Of a stretch of 64,000 nt of DNA, positions 35,527 through 48,300 are shown piece after piece. The notes under the pieces were generated by a model. That model ran no database searches. It saw only the letters and a list, made by a program, of their open reading frames with translations, and was not told the origin of the DNA. The position numbers and the translations under genes are program-made. Origin of the DNA: Synchiropus splendidus. Taxonomy: Eukaryota; Chordata; Actinopteri; Syngnathiformes; Callionymidae. The stretch covers positions 124,001 through 188,000 of the forward strand of contig NW_026527078.1 of NCBI RefSeq assembly GCF_027744825.2, read 5' to 3'. Position 1 is the stretch's first letter; each line of letters begins with the position of its first letter.

Positions 35527-36842
35527 GTGTTTTTCAAAAGTTATCAACACTTTTATGTTTGGCGTTCCGAAACCCACCTTATCTCAGGCTGAAAAGCGTT
35601 TTTGTGCATTGTGCCATAACTTTTCAGGAAAGCTTCAGAACATGAAATTTTAACCTCCCACTATAGCAGAAAGGGTCTTTCTAGTAGTTGCACATCAAAT
35701 CTAAGCTGTCTGAAGTGTTTTTCAAAAGTTATCAACACTTTTATGTTTGGCGTTCCGAAACCCACCTTATCTCAGGCTGAAAAGCGTTTTTGTGCATTGT
35801 GCCATAACTTTTCAGGAAAGCTTCAGAACATGAAATTTTAACCTCCCACTATAGCAGAAAGGGTCTTTCTAGTAGTTGCACATCAAATCTAAGCTGTCTG
35901 AAGTGTTTTTCAAAAGTTATCAACACTTTTATGTTTGGCGTTCCGAAACCCACCTTATCTCAGGCTGAAAAGCGTTTTTGTGCATTGTGCCATAACTTTT
36001 CAGGAAAGCTTCAGAACATGAAATTTTAACCTCCCACTATAGCAGAAAGGGTCTTTCTAGTAGTTGCACATCAAATCTAAACTGTCTGAAGTGTTTTTCC
36101 AAAGTTATTAACACTTTTATGTTTGGCGTTCCGAAACCCACCTTATCTCAGGCTGAAAAGCGTTTTTGTGCATTGTGCCATAACTTTTCAGGGAAGCTTC
36201 AGAACATGAAATTTTAACCTCCCACTATAGCAGAAAGGGTCTTTCTAGAAGTTGCACATCAAATCTAAGCTGTCTGAAGTGTTTTTCAAAAGTTATCAAC
36301 ACTTTTATGTTTGGCGTTCCGAAACCCACCTTATCTCAGGCTGAAAAGCGTTTTTGTGCATTGTGCCATAACTTTTCAGGAAAGCTTCAGAACATGAAAT
36401 TTTAACCTCCCACTATAGCAGAAAGGGTCTTTCTAGTAGTTGCACATCAAATCTAAACTGTCTGAAGTGTTTTTCCAAAGTTATTAACACTTTTATGTTT
36501 GGCGTTCCGAAACCCACCTTATCTCAGGCTGAAAAGCGTTTTTGTGCATTGTGCCATAACTTTTCAGGGAAGCTTCAGAACATGAAATTTTAACCTCCCA
36601 CTATAGCAGAAAGGGTCTTTCTAGTAGTTGCACATCAAATCTAAACTGTCTGAAGTGTTTTTCCAAAGTTATTAACACTTTTATGTTTGGCGTTCCGAAA
36701 CCCACCTTATCTCAGGCTGAAAAGCGTTTTTGTGCATTGTGCCATAACTTTTCAGGGAAGCTTCAGAACATGAAATTTTAACCTCCCACTATAGCAGAAA
36801 GGGTCTTTCTAGTAGTTGCACATCAAATCTAAACTGTCTGAA

Positions 36843-39800
36843 GTGTTTTTCCAAAGTTATTAACACTTTTATGTTTGGCGTTCCGAAACCCACCTTATCT
36901 CAGGCTGAAAAGCGTTTTTGTGCATTGTGCCATAACTTTTCAGGGAAGCTTCAGAACATGAAATTTTAAGCTCCCACTATAGCAGAAAGCGTCTTTCTAG
37001 TAGTTGCACATCAAATCTAAGCTGTCTGAAGTGTTTTTCAAAAGTTATCAACACTTTTATGTTTGGCGTTCCGAAACCCACCTTATCTCAGGCTGAAAAG
37101 CGTTTTTGTGCATTGTGCCATAACTTTTCAGGAAAGCTTCAGAACATGAAATTTTAACCTCCCACTATAGCAGAAAGGGTCTTTCTAGTAGTTGCACATC
37201 AAATCTAAACTGTCTGAAGTGTTTTTCCAAAGTTATTAACACTTTTATGTTTGGCGTTCCGAAACCCACCTTATCTCAGGCTGAAAAGCGTTTTTGTGCA
37301 TTGTGCCATAACTTTTCAGGGAAGCTTCAGAACATGAAATTTTAACCTCCCACTATAGCAGAAAGGGTCTTTCTAGTAGTTGCACATCAAATCTAAACTG
37401 TCTGAAGTGTTTTTCCAAAGTTATTAACACTTTTATGTTTGGCGTTCCGAAACCCACCTTATCTCAGGCTGAAAAGCGTTTTTGTGCATTGTGCCATAAC
37501 TTTTCAGGGAAGCTTCAGAACATGAAATTTTAACCTCCCACTATAGCAGAAAGGGTCTTTCTAGTAGTTGCACATCAAATCTAAGCTGTCTGAAGTGTTT
37601 TTCAAAAGTTATCAACACTTTTATGTTTGGCGTTCCGAAACCCACCTTATCTCAGGCTGAAAAGCGTTTTTACGCATTGTGCCATAACTTTTCAGGGAAG
37701 CTTCAGAACATGAAATTTTAACCTCCCACTATAGCAGAAAGGGTCTTTCTAGTAGTTGCACATCAAATCTAAACTGTCTGAAGTGTTTTTCCAAAGTTAT
37801 TAACACTTTTATGTTTGGCGTTCCGAAACCCACCTTATCTCAGGCTGAAAAGCGTTTTTTGTGCATTGTGTCATAACTTTTCAGGGAAGCTTCAGAACAT
37901 GAATTTTTAACCTCCCACTATAGCAGAAAGGGTCTTTCTAGTAGTTGCACATCAAATCTAAACTGTCTGAAGTGTTTTTCCAAAGTTATTAACACTTTTA
38001 TGTTTGGCGTTCCGAAACCCACCTTATCTCAGGCTGAAAAGCGTTTTTGTGCATTGTGCCATAACTTTTCAGGGAAGCTTCAGAACATGAAATTTTAACC
38101 TCCCACTATAGCAGAAAGGGTCTTTCTAGAAGTTGCACATCAAATCTGAGCTGTCTGAAGTGTTTTTCAAAAGTTATCAACACTTTTATGTTTGGCGTTC
38201 CGAAACCCACCTTATCTCAGGCTGAAAAGCGTTTTTGTGCATTGTGCCATAACTTTTCAGGAAAGCTTCAGAACATGAAATTTTAACCTCCCACTATAGC
38301 AGAAAGGGTCTTTCTAGTAGTTGCACATCAAATCTAAGCTGTCTGAAGTGTTTTTCAAAAGTTATCAACACTTTTATGTTTGGCGTTCCGAAACCCACCT
38401 TATCTCAGGCTGAAAAGCGTTTTTGTGCATTGTGCCATAACTTTTCAGGGAAGCTTCAGAACATGAAATTTTAACCTCCCACTATAGCAGAAAGGGTCTT
38501 TCTAGTAGTTGCACATCAAATCTAAGCTGTCTGAAGTGTTTTTCAAAAGTTATCAACACTTTTATGTTTGGCGTTCCGAAACCCACCTTATCTCAGGCTG
38601 AATAGCGTTTTTGTGCATTGTGCCATAACTTTTCAGGGAAGCTTCAGAACATGAAATTTTAACCTCCCACTATAGCAGAAAGGGTCTTTCTAGAAGTTGC
38701 ACATCAAATCTAAGCTGTCTGAAGTGTTTTTCAAAAGTTATCAACACTTTTATGTTTGGCGTTCCGAAACCCACCTTATCTCAGTCTGAAAAGCGTTTTT
38801 GTGCATTGTGCCATAACTTTTCAGGAAAGCTTCAGAACATGAAATTTTAACCTCCCACTATAGCAGAAAGGGTCTTTCTAGTAGTTGCACATCAAATCTA
38901 AGCTGTCTGAAGTGTTTTTCAAAAGTTATCAACACTTTTATGTTTGGCGTTCCGAAACCCACCTTATCTCAGGCTGAAAAGCGTTTTTGTGCATTGTGCC
39001 ATAACTTTTCAGGAAAGCTTCAGAACATGAAATTTTAACCCCCCACTATAGCAGAAAGGGTCTTTCTAGTAGTTGCACATCAAATCTAAGCTGTCTGAAG
39101 TGTTTTTCAAAAGTTATCAACACTTTTATGTTTGGCGTTCCGAAACCCACCTTATCTCAGGCTGAAAAGCGTTTTTGTGCATTGTGCCATAACTTTTCAG
39201 GAAAGCTTCAGAACATGAAATTTTAACCTCCCACTATAGCAGAAAGGGTCTTTCTAGTAGTTGCACATCAAATCTAAACTGTCTGAAGTGTTTTTCCAAA
39301 GTTATTAACACTTTTATGTTTGGCGTTCCGAAACCCACCTTATCTCAGGCTGAAAAGCGTTTTTGTGCATTGTGCCATAACTTTTCAGGGAAGCTACAGA
39401 ACATGAAATTTTAACCTCCCACTATAGCAGAAAGGGTCTTTCTAGAAGTTGCACATCAAATCTAAGCTGTCTGAAGTGTTTTTCAAAAGTTATCAACACT
39501 TTTATGTTTGGCGTTCCGAAACCCACCTTATCTCAGGCTGAAAAGCGTTTTTGTGCATTGTGCCATAACTTTTCAGGAAAGCTTCAGAACATGAAATTTT
39601 AACCTCCCACTATAGCAGAAAGGGTCTTTCTAGTAGTTGCACATCAAATCTAAACTGTCTGAAGTGTTTTTCCAAAGTTATTAACACTTTTATGTTTGGC
39701 GTTCCGAAACCCACCTTATCTCAGGCTGAAAAGCGTTTTTGTGCATTGTGCCATAACTTTTCAGGGAAGCTTCAGAACATGAAATTTTAACCTCCCACTA

Positions 39801-40039
39801 TAGCAGAAAGGGTCTTTCTAGTAGTTGCACATCAAATCTAAACTGTCTGAAGTGTTTTTCCAAAGTTATCAACACTTTTATGTTTGGCGTTCCGAAACCC
39901 ACCTTATCTCAGGCTGAAAAGCGTTTTTGTGCATTGTGCCATAACTTTTCAGGGAAGCTTCAGAACATGAAATTTTAACCTCCCACTATAGCAGAAAGGG
40001 TCTTTCTAGTAGTTGCACATCAAATCTAAACTGTCTGAA
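36843..40039 (+). repeat. 17-monomer HOR 'gamma', full copy
   Basis: Order is T(taagctccc, aaagcgtc), A, T, T, Aa, T(tcataac, gaattttt), T(ending ctagaagttg, ctgagctg), A, A, A(gaatagcg), A, A(aaccccccac), A, T(aagctacag), A, T, Cg, spanning 3197 bp. Each named change is private to one position of the unit and recurs in the next copy. The preceding monomers at 35339-36654 already follow the same class order at a 17-monomer distance (gaatagcg at 35339 and 38536). The T run in the 37783 monomer is one base longer than usual. Confidence 0.85.
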
Positions 40040-42673
40040 GTGTTTTTCCAAAGTTATTAACACTTTTATGTTTGGCGTTCCGAAACCCACCTTATCTCAG
40101 GCTGAAAAGCGTTTTTGTGCATTGTGCCATAACTTTTCAGGGAAGCTTCAGAACATGAAATTTTAAGCTCCCACTATAGCAGAAAGCGTCTTTCTAGTAG
40201 TTGCACATCAAATCTAAGCTGTCTGAAGTGTTTTTCAAAAGTTATCAACACTTTTATGTTTGGCGTTCCGAAACCCACCTTATCTCAGGCTGAAAAGCGT
40301 TTTTACGCATTGTGCCATAACTTTTCAGGGAAGCTTCAGAACATGAAATTTTAACCTCCCACTATAGCAGAAAGGGTCTTTCTAGTAGTTGCACATCAAA
40401 TCTAAACTGTCTGAAGTGTTTTTCCAAAGTTATTAACACTTTTATGTTTGGCGTTCCGAAACCCACCTTATCTCAGGCTGAAAAGCGTTTTTTTGTGCAT
40501 TGTGTCATAACTTTTCAGGGAAGCTTCAGAACATGAATTTTTAACCTCCCACTATAGCAGAAAGGGTCTTTCTAGTAGTTGCACATCAAATCTAAACTGT
40601 CTGAAGTGTTTTTCCAAAGTTATTAACACTTTTATGTTTGGCGTTCCGAAACCCACCTTATCTCAGGCTGAAAAGCGTTTTTGTGCATTGTGCCATAACT
40701 TTTCAGGGAAGCTTCAGAACATGAAATTTTAACCTCCCACTATAGCAGAAAGGGTCTTTCTAGAAGTTGCACATCAAATCTGAGCTGTCTGAAGTGTTTT
40801 TCAAAAGTTATCAACACTTTTATGTTTGGCGTTCCGAAACCCACCTTATCTCAGGCTGAAAAGCGTTTTTGTGCATTGTGCCATAACTTTTCAGGAAAGC
40901 TTCAGAACATGAAATTTTAACCTCCCACTATAGCAGAAAGGGTCTTTCTAGTAGTTGCACATCAAATCTAAGCTGTCTGAAGTGTTTTTCAAAAGTTATC
41001 AACACTTTTATGTTTGGCGTTCCGAAACCCACCTTATCTCAGGCTGAAAAGCGTTTTTGTGCATTGTGCCATAACTTTTCAGGGAAGCTTCAGAACATGA
41101 AATTTTAACCTCCCACTATAGCAGAAAGGGTCTTTCTAGTAGTTGCACATCAAATCTAAGCTGTCTGAAGTGTTTTTCAAAAGTTATCAACACTTTTATG
41201 TTTGGCGTTCCGAAACCCACCTTATCTCAGGCTGAATAGCGTTTTTGTGCATTGTGCCATAACTTTTCAGGGAAGCTTCAGAACATGAAATTTTAACCTC
41301 CCACTATAGCAGAAAGGGTCTTTCTAGAAGTTGCACATCAAATCTAAGCTGTCTGAAGTGTTTTTCAAAAGTTATCAACACTTTTATGTTTGGCGTTCCG
41401 AAACCCACCTTATCTCAGGCTGAAAAGCGTTTTTGTGCATTGTGCCATAACTTTTCAGGAAAGCTTCAGAACATGAAATTTTAACCTCCCACTATAGCAG
41501 AAAGGGTCTTTCTAGTAGTTGCACATCAAATCTAAGCTGTCTGAAGTGTTTTTCAAAAGTTATCAACACTTTTATGTTTGGCGTTCCGAAACCCACCTTA
41601 TCTCAGGCTGAAAAGCGTTTTTGTGCATTGTGCCATAACTTTTCAGGAAAGCTTCAGAACATGAAATTTTAACCCCCCACTATAGCAGAAAGGGTCTTTC
41701 TAGTAGTTGCACATCAAATCTAAGCTGTCTGAAGTGTTTTTCAAAAGTTATCAACACTTTTATGTTTGGCGTTCCGAAACCCACCTTATCTCAGGCTGAA
41801 AAGCGTTTTTGTGCATTGTGCCATAACTTTTCAGGAAAGCTTCAGAACATGAAATTTTAACCTCCCACTATAGCAGAAAGGGTCTTTCTAGTAGTTGCAC
41901 ATCAAATCTAAACTGTCTGAAGTGTTTTTCCAAAGTTATTAACACTTTTATGTTTGGCGTTCCGAAACCCACCTTATCTCAGGCTGAAAAGCGTTTTTGT
42001 GCATTGTGCCATAACTTTTCAGGGAAGCTACAGAACATGAAATTTTAACCTCCCACTATAGCAGAAAGGGTCTTTCTAGAAGTTGCACATCAAATCTAAG
42101 CTGTCTGAAGTGTTTTTCAAAAGTTATCAACACTTTTATGTTTGGCGTTCCGAAACCCACCTTATCTCAGGCTGAAAAGCGTTTTTGTGCATTGTGCCAT
42201 AACTTTTCAGGAAAGCTTCAGAACATGAAATTTTAACCTCCCACTATAGCAGAAAGGGTCTTTCTAGTAGTTGCACATCAAATCTAAACTGTCTGAAGTG
42301 TTTTTCCAAAGTTATTAACACTTTTATGTTTGGCGTTCCGAAACCCACCTTATCTCAGGCTGAAAAGCGTTTTTGTGCATTGTGCCATAACTTTTCAGGG
42401 AAGCTTCAGAACATGAAATTTTAACCTCCCACTATAGCAGAAAGGGTCTTTCTAGTAGTTGCACATCAAATCTAAACTGTCTGAAGTGTTTTTCCAAAGT
42501 TATCAACACTTTTATGTTTGGCGTTCCGAAACCCACCTTATCTCAGGCTGAAAAGCGTTTTTGTGCATTGTGCCATAACTTTTCAGGGAAGCTTCAGAAC
42601 ATGAAATTTTAACCTCCCACTATAGCAGAAAGGGTCTTTCTAGTAGTTGCACATCAAATCTAAACTGTCTGAA
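40040..42673 (+). repeat. HOR gamma, 14-monomer deletion copy
   Basis: The same private markers occur in the same order (taagctccc at 40040, Aa 40228, tcataac 40416, ctagaagttg 40606, gaatagcg 41170, aaccccccac 41546, aagctacag 41922, Cg 42486), but the A-T-T block after the first monomer is missing, giving 2634 bp. The T run in the 40416 monomer is two bases longer than usual, making that monomer 190 bp. Apart from the deletion and the T run, the copies look almost identical, indicating a recent event. Confidence 0.85.
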
Positions 42674-44365
42674 GTGTTTTTCCAAAGTTATTAACACTTT
42701 TATGTTTGGCGTTCCGAAACCCACCTTATCTCAGGCTGAAAAGCGTTTTTGTGCATTGTGCCATAACTTTTCAGGGAAGCTTCAGAACATGAAATTTTAA
42801 GCTCCCACTATAGCAGAAAGCGTCTTTCTAGTAGTTGCACATCAAATCTAAGCTGTCTGAAGTGTTTTTCAAAAGTTATCAACACTTTTATGTTTGGCGT
42901 TCCGAAACCCACCTTATCTCAGGCTGAAAAGCGTTTTTGTGCATTGTGCCATAACTTTTCAGGAAAGCTTCAGAACATGAAATTTTAACCTCCCACTATA
43001 GCAGAAAGGGTCTTTCTAGTAGTTGCACATCAAATCTAAACTGTCTGAAGTGTTTTTCCAAAGTTATTGACACTTTTATGTTTGGCGTTCCGAAACCCAC
43101 CTTATCTCAGGCTGAAAAGTGTTTTTGTGCATTGTGCCATAACTTTTCAGGGAAGCTTCAGAACATGAAATTTTAACCTCCCACTATAGCAGAAAGGGTC
43201 TTTCTAGTAGTTGCACATCAAATCTAAACTGTCTGAAGTGTTTTTCCAAAGTTATTAACACTTTTATGTTTGGCGTTCCGAAACCCACCTTATCTCAGGC
43301 TGAAAAGCGTTTTTGTGCATTGTGCCATAACTTTTCAGGGAAGCTTCAGAACATGAAATTTTAACCTCTCACTATAGCAGAAAGGGTCTTTCTAGTAGTT
43401 GCACATCAAATCTAAGCTGTCTGAAGTGTTTTTCAAAAGTTATCAACACTTTTATGTTTGGCGTTCCGAAACCCACCTTATCTCAGGCTGAAAAGCGTTT
43501 TTACGCATTGTGCCATAACTTTTCAGGGAAGCTTCAGAACATGAAATTTTAACCTCCCACTATAGCAGAAAGGGTCTTTCTAGTAGTTGCACATCAAATC
43601 TAAACTGTCTGAAGTGTTTTTCCAAAGTTATTAACACTTTTATGTTTGGCGTTCCGAAACCCACCTTATCTCAGGCTGAAAAGCGTTTTTGTGCATTGTG
43701 TCATAACTTTTCAGGGAAGCTTCAGAACATGAATTTTTAACCTCCCACTATAGCAGAAAGGGTCTTTCTAGTAGTTGCACATCAAATCTAAACTGTCTGA
43801 AGTGTTTTTCCAAAGTTATTAACACTTTTATGTTTGGCGTTCCGAAACCCACCTTATCTCAGGCTGAAAAGCGTTTTTGTGCATTGTGCCATAACTTTTC
43901 AGGGAAGCTTCAGAACATGAAATTTTAACCTCCCACTATAGCAGAAAGGGTCTTTCTAGAAGTTGCACATCAAATCTAAGCTGTCTGAAGTGTTTTTCAA
44001 AAGTTATCAACACTTTTATGTTTGGCGTTCCGAAACCCTCCTTATCTCAGACTGAAACGCGTTTTTGTGCATTGTGCCATAACTTTTCAGGAAAGCTTCA
44101 GAACATGAAATTTTAACCTCCCACTATAGCAGAAAGGGTCTTTCTAGTAGTTGCACATCAAATCTAAGCTGTCTGAAGTGTTTTTCAAAAGTTATCAACA
44201 CTTTTATGTTTGGCGTTCCGAAACCCACCTTATCTCAGGCTGAAAAGCGTTTTTGTGCATTGTGCCATAACTTTTCAGGGAAGCTTCAGAACATGAAATT
44301 TTAACCTCCCACTATAGCAGAAAGGGTCTTTCTAGTAGTTGCACATCAAATCTAAACTGTCTGAA
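42674..44365 (+). repeat. HOR gamma, third copy, truncated (9 monomers)
   Basis: T(taagctccc, aaagcgtc), A, T, T, Aa, T(tcataac, gaattttt), T(ctagaagttg), A, A, after which the order departs from gamma. The A-T-T block missing from the middle copy is present here. The T run in the 43614 monomer has the usual five bases. More private changes separate this copy from the others (ttattgac and gaaaagtgt at 43050, cctctcact in 43238, aaccctcc and gaaacgcg in 43990), so it is the most diverged. Confidence 0.78.
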
Positions 44366-45305
44366 GTGTTTTTCCAAAGTTATTAACACTTTTATGTTTG
44401 GCGTTCCGAAACCCACCTTATCTCAGGCTGAAAAGCGTTTTTGTGCATTGTGCCATAACTTTTCAGGGAAGCTTCAGAACATGAAATTTTAACCTCCCAC
44501 TATAGCAGAAAGGGTCTTTCTAGTAGTTGCACATCAAATCTAAACTGTCTGAAGTGTTTTTCCAAAGTTATTAACACTTTTATGTTTGGCGTTCCGAAAC
44601 CCACCTTATCTCAGGCTGAAAAGCGTTTTTGTGCATTGTGCCATAACTTTTCAGGGAAGCTTCAGAACATGAAATTTTAACCTCCCACTATAGCAGAAAG
44701 GGTCTTTCTAGTAGTTGCACATCACTTCTAAGCTGTCTGAAGTGTTTTTCAAAAGTTATCAACACTTTTATGTTTGGCGTTCCGAAACCCACCTTATCTC
44801 AGGCTGAAAAGCGTTTTTGTGCATTGTGCCATAACTTTTCAGGGAAGCTTCAGAACATGAAATTTTAACCTCCCACTATAGCAGAAAGGGTCTTTCTAGT
44901 AGTTGCACATCAAATCTAAACTGTCTGAAGTGTTTTTCCAAAGTTATTAACACTTTTATGTTTGGCGTTCCGAAACCCACCTTATCTCAGGCTGAAAAGC
45001 GTTTTTGTGCATTGCGCCATAACTTTTCAGGGAAGCTTCAGAACATGAAATTTTAACCTCCCACTATAGCAGAAAGGGTCTTTCTAGTAGTTGCACATCA
45101 AATCTAAACTGTCTGAAGTGTTTTTCCAAAGTTATCAACACTTTTATGTTTGGCGTTCCGAAACCCACCTTATCTCAGGCTGAAAAGCGTATTTGTGCAT
45201 TGTGCCATAACTTTTCAGGGAAGCTTCAGAACATGAAATTTTAACCTCCCACTATAGCAGAAAGGGTCTTTCTAGTAGGTGCACATCAAATCTAAGCTGT
45301 CTGAA
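44366..45305 (+). repeat. Transition monomers at the A-rich domain edge
   Basis: Five monomers T, T, A, T, Cg. Private changes are catcacttc at the junction into the A monomer at 44742, ttgcgcc in that at 44930 and gcgtatttg in that at 45118. The next monomer at 45306 is the first G class after 12.2 kb. Confidence 0.7.
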
Positions 45306-48300
45306 GTGTTTTTCGAAAGTTATCAACACTTTTATGTTTGGCGTTCCGAAACCCACCTTATCTCAGGCTGAAAAGCGTTTTTACGCATTGTGCCATAACT
45401 TTTCAGGGAAGCTTCAGAACATGAAATTTTTACCTCCCACTATAGCAGAAAGGGTCTTTCTAGTAGGTGCACATCAAATCTAAGCTCTCTGAAGTGTTTT
45501 TCGAAAGTTATCAACACTTTTATGTTTGGCGTTCCGAAACCCACCTTATCTCAGGCTGAAAAGCGTTTTTGTGCATTGTGCCATAACTTTTCAGGGAAGC
45601 TTCAGAACATGAAATTTTAACCTCCCACTATAGCAGAAAGGGTCTTTCTAGTAGTTGCACATCAAATCTAAACTGTCTGAAGTGTTTTTCCAAAGTTATT
45701 AACACTTTTATGTTTGGCGTTCCGAAACCCACCTTATCTCAGGCTGAAAAGCGTTTTTGTGCATTGTGCCATAACTTTTCAGGGAAGCTTCAGAACATGA
45801 AATTTTAACCTCCCACTATAGCAGAAAGGGTCTTTCTAGTAGTTGCACATCAAATCTAAACTGTCTGAAGTGTTTTTCCAAAGTTATCAACACTTTTATG
45901 TTTGGCGTTCCGAAACCCACCTTATCTCAGGCTGAAAAGCGTTTTTGTGCATTGTGCCATAACTTTTCAGGGAAGCTTCAGAACATGAAATTTTAACCTC
46001 CCACTATAGCAGAAAGGGTCTTTCTAGTAGTTGCACATCAAATCTAAGCTGTCTGAAGTGTTTTTCAAAAGTTATCAACACTTTTATGTTTGGCGTTCCG
46101 AAACCCACCTTATCTCAGGCTGAAAAGCGTTTTTGTGCATTGTGCCATAACTTTTCAGGGAAGCTTCAGAACATGAAATTTTAACCTCCCACTATAGCAG
46201 AAAGGGTCTTTCTAGTAGTTGCACATCAAATCTAAACTGTCTGAAGTGTTTTTCCAAAGTTATTAACACTTTTATGTTTGGCGTTCCGAAACCCACCTTA
46301 TCTCAGGCTGAAAAGCGTTTTTGTGCATTGTGCCATAACTTTTCAGGGAAGCTTCAGAACATGAAATTTTAACCTCCCACTATAGCAGAAAGGGTCTTTC
46401 TAGTAGTTGCACATCAAATCTAAACTGTCTGAAGTGTTTTTCCAAAGTTATCAACACTTTTATGTTTGGCGTTCCGAAACCCACCTTATCTCAGGCTGAA
46501 AAGCGTTTTTGTGCATTGTGCCATAACTTTTCAGGGAAGCTTCAGAACATGAAATTTTAACCTCCCACTATAGCAGAAAGGGTCTTTCTAGTAGTTGCAC
46601 ATCAAATCTAAGCTGTCTGAAGTGTTTTTCAAAAGTTATCAACACTTTTATGTTTGGCGTTCCGAAACCCACCTTATCTCAGGCTGAAAAGCGTTTTTGT
46701 GCATTGTGCCATAACTTTTCAGGAAAGCTTCAGAACATGAAATTTTAACCTCCCACTATAGCAGAAAGGGTCTTTCTAGTAGTTGCACATCAAATCTAAA
46801 CTGTCTGAAGTGTTTTTCCAAAGTTATTAACACTTTTATGTTTGGCGTTCCGAAACCCACCTTATCTCAGGCTGAAAAGCGTTTTTGTGCATTGTGCCAT
46901 AACTTTTCAGGGAAGCTTCAGAACATGAAATTTTAACCTCCCACTATAGCAGAAAGGGTCTTTCTAGTAGTTGCACATCAAATCTAAACTGTCTGAAGTG
47001 TTTTTCCAAAGTTATTAACACTTTTATGTTTGGCGTTCCGAAACCCACCTTATCTAAGGCTGAAAAGCGTTTTTGTGCATTGTGCCATAACTTTTCAGGG
47101 AAGCTTCAGAACATGAAATTTTAACCTCCCACTATAGCAGAAAGGGTCTTTCTAGTAGTTGCACATCAAATCTAAGCTGTCTGAAGTGTTTTTCAAAAGT
47201 TATCAACACTTTTATGTTTGGCGTTCCGAAACCCACCTTATCTCAGGCTGAAAAGCGTTTTTGTGCATTGTGCCATAACTTTTCAGGAAAGCTTCAGAAC
47301 ATGAAATTTTAACCTCCCACTATAGCAGAAAGGGTCTTTCTAGTAGTTGCACATCAAATCTAAACTGTCTGAAGTGTTTTTCCAAAGTTATCAACACTTT
47401 TATGTTTGGCGTTCCGAAACCCACCTTATCTCAGGCTGAAAAGCGTTTTTACGCATTGTGCCATAACTTTTCAGGGAAGCTTCAGAACATGAAATTTTAA
47501 CCTCCCACTATAGCAGAAAGGGTCTTTCTAGTAGTTGCACATCAAATCTAAACTGTCTGAAGTGTTTTTCCAAAGTTATTAACACTTTTATGTTTGGCGT
47601 TCCGAAACCCACCTTATCTCAGGCTGAAAAGCGTTTTTGTGCATTGTGCCATAACTTTTCAGGGAAGCTTCAGAACATGAAATTTTAACCTCCCACTATA
47701 GCAGAAAGGGTCTTTCTAGTAGGTGCACATCAAATCTAAGCTCTCTGAAGTGTTTTTCGAAAGTTATCAACACTTTTATGTTTGGCGTTCCGAAACCCAC
47801 CTTATCTCAGGCTGAAAAGCGTTTTTGTGCATTGTGCCATAACTTTTCAGGGAAGCTTCAGAACATGAAATTTTAACCTCCCACTATAGCAGAAAGGGTC
47901 TTTCTAGTAGTTGCACATCAAATCTAAACTGTCTGAAGTGTTTTTCCAAAGTTATCAACACTTTTATGTTTGGCGTTCCGAAACCCACCTTATCTCAGGC
48001 TGAAAAGCGTTTTTGTGCATTGTGCCATAACTTTTCAGGGAAGCTTCAGAACATGAAATTTTAACCTCCCACTATAGCAGAAAGGGTCTTTCTAGTAGTT
48101 GCACATCAAATCTAAACTGTCTGAAGTGTTTTGCCAAAGTTATTAACACTTTTATGTTTGGCGTTCCGAAACCCACCTTATCTCAGGCTGAAAAGCGTTT
48201 TTGTGCATTGTGCCATAACTTTTCAGGGAAGCTTCAGAACATGAAATTTTAACCTCCCACTATAGCAGAAAGGGTCTTTCTAGTAGTTGCACATCAAATC

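Larger units (their letters stand above)
33083..45305 (+). repeat. A-rich domain lacking G and Ca monomers
   Basis: From the monomer at 33083 to that at 45118 I scored no G, S or Ca monomer, although these are frequent on both sides. A-class monomers instead are the commonest or co-commonest class and form runs, including six in a row at 38160-39287 and again at 40794-41921. The ACG state persists only in Aa monomers (34587, 37595, 40228, 43426). The domain is organised on a 17-mer HOR. No non-satellite sequence marks either boundary. Confidence 0.8.
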
